A DNA stretch of 64,000 nucleotides from Prostheceraeus crozeri (lineage: Eukaryota > Platyhelminthes > Polycladida > Euryleptidae). The notes below the pieces were generated by a model. The model saw only the letters and a list, made by a program, of their open reading frames with translations, made no database searches and was not told where the DNA came from. Positions 1-11,082 of this stretch are shown in pieces. The stretch lies in NCBI GenBank assembly GCA_907163375.1, contig CAJQUW010004441.1, positions 96,462-160,461 of the forward strand, read 5' to 3'. The position numbers and the translations under genes were made by a program. How positions within the stretch are numbered: position 1 is the stretch's first letter; every line of letters starts with the position of its first letter.

Positions 1-589
1 TGAGAAGCAGTTCTTAGAATGCTCGAGACATGAAGGTTCCACTTCAGCCGATCGCCTAGTGTAACACCCAGTATCTTCACTGATCCTACATTTGTGAATC
101 CTGTGCTGTAATCCAAAACAGGACGTGCATCCGATCGAGTAGAGCAAATGCGCAGATGCTATGATAAATGCATACACAATGCATACACGAGCAATGTTAA
201 ACTCTTTGAAGACATCTGAATTAAATTCGATTAAGAAATTTTGTGAAAATATAGACCTTTGACATTTCAATCAATTCTATATTAATACTTCTTCGACAAT
301 GGCCGGCTGTTCAACCGTCAACTCAAAGGCGGAATTTGTGAGATAAGTGATAATGTCATTTTCCTTATGTTTACGAAGAATGTCATTTCAGGAATATGAT
401 TGCTTCAAGAGTTGGCAAAAAAGAATACTTTTGTATCACATTCGGTAGATACAATTACTGCTGACTTCCGATGTCTGACTAGTATTTACTTTTTGATGCA
501 CGAATCTCATAAAAGAAGTTAAATTGTGTTGTTTAACTACCACATGAGCAAAGCATAGACCCACAGAATTAGATTGTTTAATCGTATCA
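1..589. other. No gene seen; presumed cadherin intron
   Basis: AT-rich sequence with no recognisable coding, RNA or repeat signal. It is presumed intronic because the cadherin-like gene continues past base 1 on the minus strand. Confidence 0.5.
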
Positions 590-1090
590 CTTTGCTAGAA
601 GTGCATACTGATTCAAACAGATGGCACATGCAGGAACTTAATAAGTGAGCAAAAAGTATTTTTTAATACCTTACAGAGATAGGAAAAATAGTCGTGCGTC
701 GCTTGCGGATTGTTCTGAATTCCTTCAAAATGCTCCGATCGCCACGACTCCTTCAGATTCGAAGAATTCAGATCATTGCGCAAAAATTTTCTGGACAATG
801 TTGGGCCCTCCGATCATTATTAGAAAAAAACAGCAGGCGCACGAAAAAACGCTCGCAAACTTCTCTTTAGAACTTGACATCGACTGTGTCTCTTTGTTGT
901 GTGATCCGGTTGATAACAGTCACTGAAACCTTGCGCAATTTGGCGTGTTTAATATCGAACTGGCTGCTTATTGTTCGATTGCTGTGGTAATATGTCAGCA
1001 GATTGTGCCATTTTATTAACGTTACATGTTCCCATGTTTCCCTTCTAGTCAAACAGAAGAAGAGACGAACTGTCTAATTCTGTGGACAGA
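590..1090 (+). repeat. Dispersed repeat matching the 3' part of the Merlin element
   Basis: This stretch aligns, in reverse complement, with about 16085-16620 inside the Merlin element. Shared landmarks include ATACCTTACAGAGATAGG, a CGCTTGCGGATT block, CTTCAGATTCGAA and, at the far end, CTGTCTAATTCTGTG. Identity is roughly three quarters by eye. I see no Merlin inverted repeat here, so it is a fragment or an unrelated repeat shared by both sites. A 93-codon reading frame at 645-926 is not conserved in the other copy and is not taken as a gene. Confidence 0.6.
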
Positions 1091-4000
1091 CCACTTCAAC
1101 ACATAGCCACGTGAATTCTATTTCAAATTTCTCTTCTTTATTTCATTGTGGAAAGTTGTAATTGAACTATCACTACTCATCGCCAAATATCGCACAGGTG
1201 CTTGCAGAGGATTTTTCCAATCTAGTGCAGTTCTCTTCCTTGATATCTTGCAGTTTTGATTCACCTCTTATTTCATAGGTGGTGATAATGATTGCATTAA
1301 TCCTTGCTCAATCAAATTGAAATACTCGTAACTACGTAGTATTCAGTTTGACGTTCCATTCAGATTCGGTTAACTGAACATTCCTCCTACACAAGCTGCT
1401 TCATACACGATTTCAATTTACTTTGAAACAGCAGCTTGTTCCTGGCCCTGAATAACCGAGTGTAGATAACAAACTTACTTTCACAGAAATCAGTTATCTT
1501 ATGTTGTTGAAAATGAGACAATAAGTGGCGAGATTATATCGCCAATCTAAGTTTTAAGGAATAATGAAACCACTTGTCAAAGATGTGGATTGTGAGTTAT
1601 TGAATTTAAGAGCTGTCTGCATTCAATAGAATAACGGAAACCATTCATCACACCATTGATGGAGCATTTTGAAGCTTCACATCATAAATATATCAATAAC
1701 TACGAGGTTTTGAAGCATACCCAAGGGACTTGTCACTTCAATGACTGGTACAGACGAATGGGTGCGCACGCTAAATAAATAATGTAGTGTTCTCAGATTT
1801 ATTTAATCACACACAAAGCAACAAACGATTGTCATTGCATAACTGATAACAGTTTTGTTAAAATCCAAATCGAACATCAGGAATGTCTATTGTTTACAGA
1901 CATATCAAGATCATGAATGGATAAGGGCTGCTTTCGACCTCACTAATTCATTCCTGCCATCTGTAAGTCAACACAAGTTAACATTCTCTTCAAACCGACG
2001 ACTGCATTGGCTTCCGGGAGGAAATTCACATTTGATAAAGAGAGAAGTTAACTTCAAGTCACTAGGGTGAAGCAAATTGGAAATATGGAATTTTAAGCTG
2101 CACGCTAGAGGTTTGTATTCTTTGATGATGGCCATCAATCGGTTAAAGTATATCAAAATGAAAAAGAAAATATGCTTCACGAGCGTTTAATTCCTAGCTT
2201 AAACGTGATTTGTGCAAAAATATACAGATAATGTAATAAAAACAAAATAAAATTATCAAACTATTTCTTCTTTTTGTACATATCTCGCTTTTACTTGGAA
2301 TAAAACGGTCGTGAAACACTCATTTTTGAGGTGTTAAAGGTTGTGATTGACGACTATATTAGTCTTCAAAAGTCGAGTCGTGTCAAGTGGACATTAAATG
2401 AATAATTTTATACTCGTATTTCAATAGAAGCTGATGATTTTTAGTTAATATTGTACTGTTTGTATTTTCAGCGGAACAACACCTGTCAACACTTAGGTTG
2501 ACCAGGTATGTGAATAAGGCTTTAAGATGGACACTTCAGTTTATCTCTGTTGTTTGACTGAAAGGTGGCGCTTATGATGAAGACCGTCCGAAACCAAAAG
2601 AAAACATCAAGCGAGTCAAAACAGAAGTTGAAAGTGCTTATTTGAGGAAATCAAACATTTGACCAAGATCGCAAAAGAACATTGCTGTAACCAGTCATTT
2701 GCAACCAGATATGCTAATTTCAAAATGACAGCCTATACAAGTACAAATTGAGCTGGTTAATCCTTTACTTCAGCTGAATATACATGAGCTTGTATCTGAA
2801 TGCTTCGTAGTTTCGTTTTGAATCTTCGGCTCCTTATGACTCACATTCTAGAGAATTGAAAATATCCAGAGTTAATAGTCGGGTAGCTCGTATTCACTGC
2901 TGACTGTTGATAGCTTTTCCATAGCTTCTCGGGAACTTCCACTATCACGGGCGTCTACTTTCTTATCATCATCTTTTGTTAACCGAGGAGGCATTCGCAC
3001 TCGCTAAGTACTGATTTTACGATAATGTGATAAGCATTGACATTGTATCATATTCCGAGATAGCTATCAATTTGTACAAGGAACATGATAAATTACTAGT
3101 AAGCTATAATATTTTTCAGAACCGTTTTGACAAGCAGTTGAAATAGGTACATGGTTGTCGAAATCACAATATCCAGGACAAAGGAGGATAAGGAGGGAGA
3201 GGTTTCGGTACACACCGCTCAGAAATCTAACATAGAGTTAAGCAATGAAAGTCAGATGATTTGAAAATATTGGGAGAGATCACGATCAAAGTGTAAATAC
3301 TATGAGTGCATGCGATTATTTATTTGGACAATCACAACTAATCTTCTGAATAAATAAGAAGTTTGATGCACCCTTGATGTGGAAAGACACTTCATGTTCG
3401 TCCTTCACTCGTCTTTCAATTGGAATTAATGTCGATTTTATATAATAAGTTGTGCCCATTGCTCTGTAGCCACTCATTGCCGCCGTTGGTGAATGTGTAA
3501 TAAACTGGTGTAGAAGCATATTTTAGATATTTCATTTCAAAATCCATTGAATCAAACTGAATCCTGTATTGAGGATATTATTTGCTCAATAAGGGAGACT
3601 ATATTTGATTAATCGAAGTTCAATTTTCAACTTACTCTTAGGCTGATCGGCTAGATAACCATGTGGTTGAGAGAACGTCAATCTTTCACTAAAAATCATG
3701 AGTCGTGTTTCTTCCGACTTCATGAAAATTGAAAATGTTGAAAACATTGAAAATCTTCCTTTTTTCTATACAATTTTTGAAAAATTCAAGAAAAAGAAGA
3801 AAGATTCTAGAAAACACTGGCTGAGCGCAATTATGATGAAGTCGGTGACTTGACCTGAATGCATATTCTGCCATACTCCAATGATTACAATGCAGTATAT
3901 TGTTGAGCATGGTCTTGAACAAGGCATCTGATCAAAGGTAACTATGCCACGGACAATTAAATTTCCGAGTGATTTCTTCGTGCATTTCACATCATTAGCA

Positions 4001-4178
4001 TATGCATGAAATATATTGCTGCAGTTGAAGTTTAGAAAAACATTTCTGTGATATGGAGATTTGTCTCTGGACATTCTTATATAAGGAGACCATAATGAAA
4101 CGCTGAAAGACAGTGGGAAAACTCAAACATTTGAAAGAAGCACACTTCCTCTTACTGAAAAACATTTGCACCACTTTG
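1091..4178. other. No gene seen; presumed cadherin intron
   Basis: About 3 kb of AT-rich sequence. Its reading frames are short and lack recognisable domains. No tandem or inverted repeat stands out. Confidence 0.5.
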
Positions 4179-4212
4179 CTTATTACTAGGACAACTTTTT
4201 TGTTACCTAAAA

Positions 4213-4765
4213 ATCGAAAAAATATGACCTAACAAAGCTAAAATACAACCAAATTTGACATAAAAAATCTTCAAATGTAAGCAAATGTAACCTTAGAAAG
4301 CTTCAAATATAACCAAATATGACCTAACAAAGCTAAAATACAACCAAATGTGACATAAAAAAGCTTCAAATGTAAGCAAATGTAACCTTAGAAAGCTTCA
4401 AATATAACCAAATGTGACATAAAAAAGCTTCAAATGTAAGCAAAGGTAACCTTAGAAAGCTTCAAATATAACCAAATGCGACATAGAAAAGCTTCAAATG
4501 TAAGCAAATGTAACCTTAGAAAGCTTCAAATATAACCAAATGTGACATAAAAAAGCTTCAAATGTAAGCAAATGTAACCTTAGAAAGCTTCAAATATAAC
4601 CAAATGTGACATAAAAAAGCTTCAAATGTAAGCAAATGTAACCTTAGAAAGCTTCAAATACAACCAAATGTGACATAAAAAAGCTTCAAATGTAAGCAAA
4701 TGTAACCTTAGAAAGCTTCAAATATAACCAAATGTGACATAAAAACTCAAAATGTGACCAAATGT
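4213..4765. repeat. Minisatellite, 64-bp unit made of two 32-bp half units
   Basis: The array is built of alternating 32-bp half units, one starting TTCAAATGTAAGCAAATG and the other TTCAAATATAACCAAATG. Together they form a 64-bp higher-order unit with about six to seven clear copies and degenerate edges. Units differ by single substitutions, so the array is fairly young or homogenised. It lies just inside the left end of the hAT-like element, a common place for subterminal repeat expansion. Confidence 0.9.
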
Positions 4766-5280
4766 GACTAAAAATCATAACTTTTAGTTTGGCAAGATTT
4801 AAAAATTGTAAAATATACCAAAAATTGTGTTTCCATTTTCAGGTTGAATTCAAATTCAATTTAAGACAAATAAATGGATCTATTTCAAACTTTTGACACA
4901 CGATGCCCATTTACAGCTTGTCGTACAAAACAGCAATGTAGTTTACTACAGTTGATGTTTGAAAAAGTCTGTCTTTGCATAGAATCTTCTTCAACATGGA
5001 GAAGAGCGCTCTACCGAAGTCGCGGTTGGCTGGCAAGGAAAGGCAGACGACAGACGAGCCAATCCTAGCGCCGTCGGTAGCATTCATATCTGTAGGCAAT
5101 GCATGTATTGGAACTATTCTCAGACTGCATGGCGCTGCTGAGAAGACCAATATTGCGTCTTTCTGCAAGCATCGGTCATTTCATGGAATTCTAGATAATA
5201 ACACTCTCTTTTCCCTAATACGATGAGAGGCTATTCATTCTCGACGCCTAGCGTCGCTGATTTCATCCTATGGGCAGCAC

Positions 5281-5541
5281 CAGGGGTTATCAGAAATTAA
5301 TTGCAATTAATTGGGACTGAGTAATCAATTAATTTTAATTGCATCTTGGAGCAATCAGTTAATTGCAATTATCAGGTGTCACCAATCAATTAATTGCAAT
5401 TATTAGTCGGTACCAATCAATTAATTGGAATTAATCATCGCCATTAATCAATTAATTGCAATTATTTTCATGCCGCAATCAATTAATTGCTACCAATTAA
5501 TTGCAATTACTGTAATTCAGATAATCTCAACTAACCCCTTG
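5281..5541. mobile_element. Short palindrome-rich element of AATTAATTGCAATTA repeats
   Basis: About 260 bp consist of seven or eight degenerate copies of the self-complementary words AATCAATTAATTG and TAATTGCAATTA. The ends CAGGGGTTA and TAACCCCTTG are inverted, as in hAT-like MITEs. I see no clear target duplication, so the exact borders are uncertain. It is nested within the 4187-5989 element. A small related fragment occurs near 50190-50250. Confidence 0.55.
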
Positions 5542-6229
5542 ACCACCGTGCTGCTGTGAGTTTCTCGTTATAGCTTGCGTCGAATACTTCTAAACATTCA
5601 TGTAGGTCTACATTCATATAGATAATGCCACCACACTCCTATAGAGTACTTTGTTCGAGTGCATCGAAGTTATCATCCGGCTGACTCACTATGACAACGC
5701 GACAACCCCTAACCAGCATCTGTATGTGAATTGCTAAGCGCACGCCAAAATAGCCTTCATGAAATGAGGGACTTGTTCATTGAGTGTGACTAGTCTGTTA
5801 TTATCTAGTTGTTATTATCTAGAATTCCATGGTCATTTCTACATCTACTTCCCGGCAACCCTTAACAGTCTAAAACTGCAGCAAAAAGACCAAAATATAA
5901 CTAAATATGCTGAGACAACGGAAAACATGACAATATTACCTTACCCTAAAAATATGACAAAAATATGACGTCATAAAAAAGTTGCCCTACTTATTACGTA
6001 AGTTATGAAGTTTGGTGAAGCTTTTCGATAACAAACCGTGCACCTGAGAATAACTGTAGGCCTATACCGCAAGATAGGACTAATCATCAGAACTGGATGT
6101 GCATCTGAAGAGGCACTACGATGAGACTGATGCAGCAGACAAATAAAGAATTTGAAATCACACCATTTAGATCTATAGCCAAATTAATAAATGATGATGG
6201 TTTTGCGTCAATGCTCCCAGTCCCACATC

Positions 6230-6397
6230 CTGGAGGCTTGGACGGTGCTGACAAAGTCAGACTGTAAAATTTATAGGTTTAATCTGGAGCGTTGTGATCT
6301 TTCAGTCCGGATGCTCTTCCAATGACACTTCCAGGCTCAACCTCTGGACCGAAAATTCGCTGGGCCAAGCATTTGATCACTGTGCGACGGAGAACCA
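6230..6397 (-). mobile_element. tRNA-derived SINE family 2, copy 1
   Basis: On the minus strand a tRNA-like head (TCTCCGTCGCACAGTGATC...) is followed by a body with GGAAGAGCATCCGG and a tail ending CCGTCCAAGCCTCC. The same order occurs at 26370-26530 and, in part, at 26700-26790 and 9281-9405. The shared tail outside the tRNA part shows a SINE rather than a tRNA gene. Confidence 0.7.
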
Positions 6398-6457
6398 GTT
6401 AATTAATGAATATTTATATTTAATCTAAATTGAAAATAATTGTTATATACTCTAGAT

Positions 6458-7095
6458 CAGGGTTTCCCGAAGTGTGCGTCCTCCCCCCAAATGAGGGTCG
6501 CGATGCAATGGCTTCCGCCAAGACAGCCTCACTTATTTTATGACCCGGTATTGGAGAAATGCGCAGTAGAACGCTAGAGGCACTTTCCTCATTGATGACA
6601 GTCTGGCCTGTGCGCACGCACAAGAATTCCCTTCTGTCAATGCGTGTCCTCTTCGAATCCTTGTTCGTTTTGCACCTACATATTTGTACGAAATGGGATT
6701 CTCTCGTCTCGCAGATCTGAAAAGCAAATTCCGCAACCGCCTCAATGTTTCTTCAGATCTTCGGTTACATGTTTCTTCTGAGAAGCCTGATATTGGAAAG
6801 CTGTCCAAACAGGCTCATTTTTCTCAATGAGGTGCAACTTTTCTGTACGAACGTTTTGATAAATGGACTAAAGTTCCATTTCGGATACTGCTTTCTTTTC
6901 ACTTCACCATGTACACTTTTGTTAGATACACCGTCGGAGGTGATACTTTGTCGTAAATGTGGGAATAGTTGTGAGAATGTGGTAAATTATGATCAATACC
7001 GACAACTGAACATCGGAATTTACGTCGTGTGGTGTCGACAAGTTCATAGTGAGGCGAGAGGCAGCAGTTGATATTTTCGGGGGGCGAGAAAAAAG
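6458..7095 (+). mobile_element. Internally deleted hAT element (ZBED5-like lineage)
   Basis: The left end CAGGGTTTCCCGAAGTGTG is the typical start of a hAT/Charlie-type element, followed by a C/G-run and GGGTCGCGA. Inside lies only the C-terminus of a hAT transposase (6594-6830). The right end, near GGGGGGCGAGAAAAAAG at about 7078, is worn and no target duplication is evident, so that border is approximate. Confidence 0.6.
6594..6830 (+). pseudogene. hAT transposase C-terminal fragment (ZBED5/FAM200-like dimerisation region)
   Basis: The frame reads QEFPSVNACPLRILVRF, then APTYLYEMGFSRLADLKSK, then FRNRLNVSSDLRLHVSS, and stops at TGA (6828-6830). This matches the C-terminal hAT dimerisation region of the transposases related to ZBED5 and FAM200, where the family pattern is TYLCExGFS followed by K(T/S)KxRNRL and a DLR motif. 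The usual Cys of YLCE is Tyr here. The zinc finger and the catalytic core are absent, so this is a remnant. No start codon belongs to it; the first ATG in frame (6693) lies within the motif. Confidence 0.75.
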
Positions 7096-7688
7096 TTAAG
7101 ATCATAGCAAGTCAATGCAAAGTCCGCAAACACTTGTCCTGCACATGCTGTATCCAAGTAGCTCTTCCTGATGCTGAGTAAACTTTGCAAATGAATATTC
7201 AAACAACTTTAATACGCAGCATCTTGTCTTTGAATTTTAAGAATGACAAAATAACCCATTAATAATCCAATGCCTGTAACAAAACTTTTTCATGGACTTC
7301 TGACATTATTTGACCAACTATTACTTCCCTGCAAAGTACACATTCACTGAAGCTTTGTGACCACTGTATTACCGCCTCAGGCGAATACTTCAGTCAATAC
7401 GCTTAATGACCGATTTGTACACACATCAAGTAAATCGCATAAACTGTCTCTGGTCATTTCCAAGAGAATTAATCGGTCAATTCTAGGCTGCATCTGTCAC
7501 TCATTCTAATCCTCTCTGTTTTCAGATTAAGTGGACAATGTGCTGTCCTACCGCATGAATTGTTACAACTGCGACCACTTGAGGTCAAACTGCCGATCAA
7601 TAGATCTCAATCACTGAATCGTCCACACTCAAATATGCGTTCCAGCCAGCTGTCCATTCCAGAAATGATCTGTGATCGTCTGACGGCA

Positions 7689-7720
7689 CTTCCTGGGGGT
7701 TTGGACAGTACTGACATCCA
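7689..7720 (-). repeat. Possible tail fragment of SINE family 2
   Basis: The words GGGGGTTTGGACAGTACTGAC resemble the family tail GGAGGCTTGGACGGTACTGAC at 26372, but only about 25 bp align. It could be a chance or decayed match. Confidence 0.3.
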
Positions 7721-8646
7721 TGAAATTTAGAGAAGCGCTTTGTGGATGCTTGTCGTCCAGTGTCAATGCTCTTCTGTCAAACTTCCAATCTCGTGTTTGT
7801 GTCAGGAGGAGGCTATATTTCACTGTCGGGAATTCGCATGGAAGCGCAGGGCAATCACAGCAAGCTAAGTCACTACCTGATCATCCAGCAAGCCAACATT
7901 TCCACCTTCAAAAGGCTATTCATAGACAACATTATTAGACAACATATTCATCAACAGTCTTGTCGTTAGGTACTGGGATTCCAGCTCGCTTCATCCTCTA
8001 TTTCATCACTTGGGGTTTTACAATTCCTTGTTGACTAAGAAATAAATCATTTGACAACATGGCAATATCCAAGCGTGTTTGTCCTGGATCAATTAATACT
8101 GTAATCGTATTGAGATTTCTTTCTAGTCGCTGAATCGTACGCGGGCTCCTCCTGTTCTTTGTTTAAGCAGTCTTCGCGCAGTCGTGCAAAAAGCAACAAA
8201 TGCGTTCTTCTACATGTAAATCTGTGGGTGAATCAATACTACGTCACAGAGTTCCTTACAATAACCGTTTTCTGCTTCTCGATTACGGGGCGAGTAGGCC
8301 TACTATTCATGTGGACATTCACTGTACAAAAACTTCGAACTAGTATTGTAAATATTTTTTCTAAATAATGATATAATATAGTCCATATATCCGTAACTTG
8401 AATTTAAATGAAACAACTCAGCTTTGCAGCTTCAACCCATGACTTTAACCAGGAAATTAAGTGACACTTTTAACCATTAGAGATGCATAGTAAACTTTCT
8501 CGGGGTTTTTTCAAATACAATAATATAATATTGAGTTGCGTTCTTAGTTGAAAAGTGCGAACAGATGAGGCCGAACTGTACAGGCCTGAATAGTTTCTGA
8601 CTATGACTTATCAATGTTCTGTTGTACAATAAATGAAATGGGATAA
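7721..8646. other. No gene seen; cadherin intron
   Basis: Nothing recognisable. Several overlapping reading frames of 70-75 codons at 7720-7969 lie in different frames and have no family motif. Confidence 0.45.
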
Positions 8647-8692
8647 GTGATAGATCGAATTGCCATGCAAAAGATGAGTGCGGGTGGTAGGA
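8647..8692 (-). mobile_element. tRNA-derived SINE family 1, tail copy
   Basis: The minus strand reads CCTACCACCCGCAC followed by CATCTTTTGCATGGCAATTC and GATCTATC, the same tail as the copies at 19619 and 19381. Only the 3' end of the element is visible. Confidence 0.7.
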
Positions 8693-8837
8693 CCACATGC
8701 TCCCCTAGTGGAAATTGGAAGGAGCTTCCAGCGTCCGTCTCTAAGGAGATCGATGACAACGAGACGACTTTTGATTGGATAATAAAGAATGTAAATGCAG
8801 ACCTAGATATGAATTAAATACATGAAAACCATCTCAC

Positions 8838-9079
8838 CAGTTACGAGAGACGCCTGGTCCACAGCCAATATTCGCAGAAGATAATTAGCTCGCTTCTCAC
8901 GATCAAAATCCACCGCGAAAGTTCTCACTTCGCCACTGGCCGAATCAACAGAGAATTGTGGTTCCGTGGATGGATCGGCCAGTCGATAGCGGACGAGGGC
9001 GTTGACATCGGCATCAGCGTCCGTAGCCCGAACGGTGGTCAGCAACGGAGATATGATTGGACCCTCCATTCTATTGATT
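8838..9079 (-). CDS. Cadherin-like gene, second coding exon (most of EC2)
   Basis: This 242-nt exon continues EC2 of the gene that starts at 32872. The acceptor is a pyrimidine tract ending ctgcag and the donor is ACTG/gtgaga. It begins in phase 2, matching the donor at 32465, and ends in phase 1. Splicing the two exons gives Y-T-I-N-R-M-E with the standard Tyr-to-Glu spacing of a cadherin repeat, followed by VRATDADADVNALVRY, FSVDSASGEV, a DRE motif and LRILAVD. Motif spacing and phase together show the two exons join directly. The following exon is not in the window, so the next intron is at least 8.8 kb long. The reading frame is intact, and nothing suggests a pseudogene. Confidence 0.87.
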
Positions 9080-9280
9080 CTGCAGAGAAAGTGGATAGAC
9101 ATTAAGTTATTACTGATAGATCAAAAAACAATGAAAAATGTATCATGCAATACGTTGAGCGGCCGGTAGGATTGCTGTAGGGGCACTATCAATGTTACTC
9201 CTTGTAAATCCACAAAGCCAAGTATGTGCGTATTTAAACATTCTCCATTTAATTAAACTGAAAAAAGTGCATTCAAGTAA

Positions 9281-9405
9281 TCTTTGTAGCACAGTGATTT
9301 AGTGCTAGACCTTGCGATTCCTTGCACGTGAAGTCGAGTCCTGAGAATGTAATTGGAAGTCGGCATTAAGGCATCTGGAGCAAGGGTACCCAAAGTTCTA
9401 GTTAA
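9281..9405 (+). mobile_element. tRNA-derived SINE family 2, copy 2
   Basis: The sequence GTAGCACAGTGATTTAGTGC is followed by GTCGAGTCCTGAG, a TTGGAAG block and GGCATCTGG. This is the order seen in family-2 copies at 26370-26530. The copy is divergent and lacks the tail. Confidence 0.6.
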
Positions 9406-10193
9406 ATCTGAGTGTATATAGCTAGGTCCGAACAAGCCCCCGGTGAGGTTGAAGCTTCAGAGAAACCTTAAACTGCTTGTATCAATTATCTTATTTGTGA
9501 AGCACTAGATGGTTTTCAAAACTCTAACCAATAATTATTAGATTCCATGAAGGAATCGATTTTTTCATATAAGTTCAGTTATTCAGATGTCACAAGTTAG
9601 CTTGGTCTATTCGAAGCCTCATTGAACGAAACGTAACGACTACGGCTGTTAAGAATTTGGAACTTGATCCAATTGTTGTCAATGATCGTTTAAGTGATGG
9701 TTTCAAACCCAAGTTTTATGGTCCACGTGAGGTCCAAGAGTATTCAGATTTCGTGCCTCATAGACACATTTACAGAGAGAATGCGAACTACTATATTGGA
9801 ATTTGTAGTGTACGAAAACATGGCTTATAAACAGAGCTGGAAACATTCCACTGAATTTTTTTAATTTCAATTGTGGAGCAGAAATTTCAATTCCAATTCC
9901 AGTCGAAACAGTTCAATTCAATTCCGATAATTGCATGTCGCGTATAGTGTCTTATGTTAATGTATCTAACGTTTGTTCGTTGTAATCTAATCCATGTGCC
10001 CTTATCCTATCCTCGTTGTTCCTGTGTGCCGTTCCCTGCGTCGTTCCTATGTTCGTTTTCATGTTCATAGTTCATATTTCTTGTGTGCATGTATATATGT
10101 AACCGGTCAGCCTATGCCATTTTCGTTTCGTAAACGAGATATTCAATATCTCGTGAAAAAAAGAAAATTAGCTGTCAGCAAAGAATCAAACGC

Positions 10194-10213
10194 TGAGAGA
10201 GAGAGAGAGAGAT
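10194..10213. repeat. (GA)n microsatellite
   Basis: Nine or so GA dinucleotides inside hAT-like copy A. The equivalent place in copy B is shorter. Confidence 0.8.
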
Positions 10214-11082
10214 GAGATGCGAATAAATATATTAATAAACTGACAGAAGAACGAAATTCAGTGTTCGAATAACGTGATTGTTGATGAAAGAAAAAACGAC
10301 GATAAAAATGATATCATGAAATCTGATTAATTGGTCCATGTTAAAAAGGAGATTAAAAAATCCGTGATAAGAACGAAATGTGGTCGGGTCGAAAGCTAAC
10401 GAGCAGAGATTAGAGGAAACTCTTTCAATTTTCAAAAGAAAGTGGTTTTATCGTCAAGTCTCAAAAATTTGTATAAATTAGAAACGATGAGAAATTGAAA
10501 CAGCAACAACACATACGACATATTCAGTAGCTGTTAGAAGAACTGCGGGCTCTCGCGGTGTAATATAACTACAGAAGTAACAACAACAACTGCCTGCCAG
10601 CGAACAGCAATACAGCAGCGTATGCGGCAACAAATCAGCGAGCGCGATTGAAGATTAACGGTATAAGTGACACTGATAATTATGATATTATTTTGGTATA
10701 AGTGAGTCCGATCGAATTGAAGTGAATTCAACATTAAGAAGTGAACTGTAAGTTTTAAGTTTTTCTTTAATCGTTGCGCATCATATCTATATAACTATAG
10801 TCATAAAAATTGTTATTGTTAATTGTTGTGATTGGAAGTTGAATGTAATTAATAAGTTCATATAATTGAATCATTAATTATTAGAATAATTTGTTAACAC
10901 TGTCTATATTATGATTTGAACTGACAGGGTTGCTGCTCTTTAATGCAGCGTTAATTATCCTCTTTCCCAACCAATTGTTTTTCGTTTGTACAATAATTAA
11001 GTTAATCTCCATTTTTTGCGCTTTTCCTATCAAGAACTATATCAACAATTGCTTTATTTTGATTAATTATCTTACTTGATCA

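Larger units (their letters stand above)
4187..5989. mobile_element. Non-autonomous hAT-like transposon with 8-bp target duplication
   Basis: The ends are inverted repeats: TAGGACAACTTTTTT on the left and the complement of TAGGGCAACTTTTTT on the right. Both sides carry the same 8-bp direct repeat CTTATTAC (4179-4186 and 5990-5997). A TAG start with an 8-bp duplication fits hAT; P elements also duplicate 8 bp. The interior holds a minisatellite (4213-4765), a short palindrome-rich element (5281-5541) and no recognisable transposase. A-rich ATATGAC repeats lie just inside both ends. Confidence 0.8.

Noticed and set aside
4213-4765. CRISPR array
   Set aside because: Continuous tandem repeats without unique spacers, inside a transposon of an animal genome.
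9994-10734. Conserved short proteins (frames at 9994-10215 and 10534-10734, mirrored at 29665-29952 and 30243-30425)
   Set aside because: They recur only because the two hAT-like copies are homologous. Frames differ in length, lack motifs and are not kept by selection as far as can be seen.
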